Source: Desulfobacterales bacterium
Lineage (GTDB): Bacteria; Desulfobacterota; Desulfobacteria; Desulfobacterales; Desulfobacteraceae
Direction of reading: 5' to 3'
Length of the DNA stretch: 7,365 nucleotides
Assembly (NCBI GenBank): GCA_022361535.1
Contig: JAKSAU010000241.1
Span: forward strand, 1-7,365
The position numbers and the translations under genes are program-made. Numbering within the stretch: the stretch's first letter is position 1; every line of letters starts with the position of its first letter. Below the pieces are notes generated by a model, which was not told the DNA's origin, did not search any database, and saw only the letters and a list, made by a program, of their open reading frames with translations. Below are positions 7,204 to 7,365 of the stretch, piece after piece.

Positions 7204-7283
7204 GGCTCGTTAGTTCTAAGAAGGCGGCATCAGGCGGATTTTTTGAAAAAAATTCGGCAGCCGCTTCTTGGAACTAACGAGCC
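7204..7283. repeat. 80-bp near-perfect palindrome (REP/MITE-like element or long RNA hairpin)
   Basis: The left arm (7204-7228, starting GGCTCGTTAGTTC) and right arm (7260-7283, ending GAACTAACGAGCC) pair over 24 positions, with a single T-G wobble (7217 with 7270) and one bulged G near 7224. The 31-nt centre contains T6 G A7 (7239-7252), which could form a small inner stem. AGGCGG is also repeated at 7222-7227 and 7232-7237. Neither strand has a T-run after the outer stem, so it is not a normal intrinsic terminator, and the flanks show no duplicated target. Arms this long and well matched are not expected by chance. A dispersed palindromic repeat, a mobilised mini-element or a structured RNA all fit; no transposase is present here. 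Confidence 0.85.
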
Positions 7284-7305
7284 GGTATCTGTTATATGGG
7301 ATACC
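7284..7305. repeat. Small inverted repeat abutting the large palindrome
   Basis: GGTATC (7284-7289) and GATACC (7300-7305) form a perfect 6-bp stem with a 10-nt loop, starting at the base immediately after the 80-bp palindrome. The two stems could stack in RNA. A further weak CCCT/AGGG pair (7304-7307 with 7316-7319) competes for its last bases. Confidence 0.45.
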
Positions 7306-7365
7306 CTTGTTCACCAGGGCCAATCGGAAATTTATTTTGAGAATTTCTATAGACGATTATTTAAA

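Larger units (their letters stand above)
7028..7365. other. Gene-free region rich in inverted repeats
   Basis: No open frame here has both a useful length and protein-like composition; the best short frame (ATG at 7296, 14 codons) has no ribosome-binding site. The region is AT-rich and contains at least four hairpin-capable stretches, listed separately. A perfect TATAAT at 7139-7144 has no matching -35. It may hold the 3' untranslated region of the HDOD transcript, the leader of a gene beyond the right edge, or a small non-coding element. Confidence 0.6.

Noticed and set aside
7204..7283. Rho-independent terminator reading of the large palindrome
   Set aside because: The outer stem is followed by GGTATCTG on the + strand and TAAGTACT on the - strand, so neither has the required T-run; the A/T tract is in the loop.

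Overview
The window looks like ordinary chromosome from a Gram-negative bacterium. Protein sequence style and gene order suggest the Desulfobacterota (Desulfobacteraceae-like sulfate reducers), but this is an impression from the sequence, not a search result. All seven recognisable genes lie on the + strand and are tightly packed, so they may be read as one or two long transcripts. I found no tRNA, rRNA, CRISPR array, transposase or integrase.

Positions 2-907 hold the 3' end of secA, the preprotein translocase ATPase, cut by the left edge and ending in a zinc-binding SEC-C tail. Positions 936-4259 form a compact protein-quality-control block: clpS (N-degron adaptor), clpA (AAA+ unfoldase partner of ClpP) and aat (leucyl/phenylalanyl-tRNA-protein transferase). 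Together these encode the whole bacterial N-degron (N-end rule) branch except ClpP itself: Aat adds Leu or Phe to suitable N-termini, ClpS recognises them, and ClpA unfolds the substrate. aat starts on the stop codon of clpA. A ureohydrolase gene, probably agmatinase (speB), follows and overlaps the end of aat by 26 bp, so putrescine synthesis may be co-expressed with the N-degron enzymes.

A 76-bp gap with a plausible sigma-70 promoter precedes an FxsA-family membrane protein (5138-5533). After another short gap come a small FMN-dependent nitroreductase-family protein (5627-6160) and, with no spacer, an HDOD-domain signalling protein (6161-7027) that keeps a full set of candidate metal-binding His/Asp residues.

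The last 338 bp (7028-7365) hold no credible gene but are rich in inverted repeats. The standout is an 80-bp near-perfect palindrome at 7204-7283, with arms of about 24 bp and a 31-nt centre containing a T6/A7 tract. It has no adjacent T-run on either strand and no visible target duplication. It is most likely a dispersed palindromic (REP- or MITE-like) element or a structured RNA, not a simple terminator. It is the feature I would examine first, although nothing in the window shows an evident new multi-gene system.
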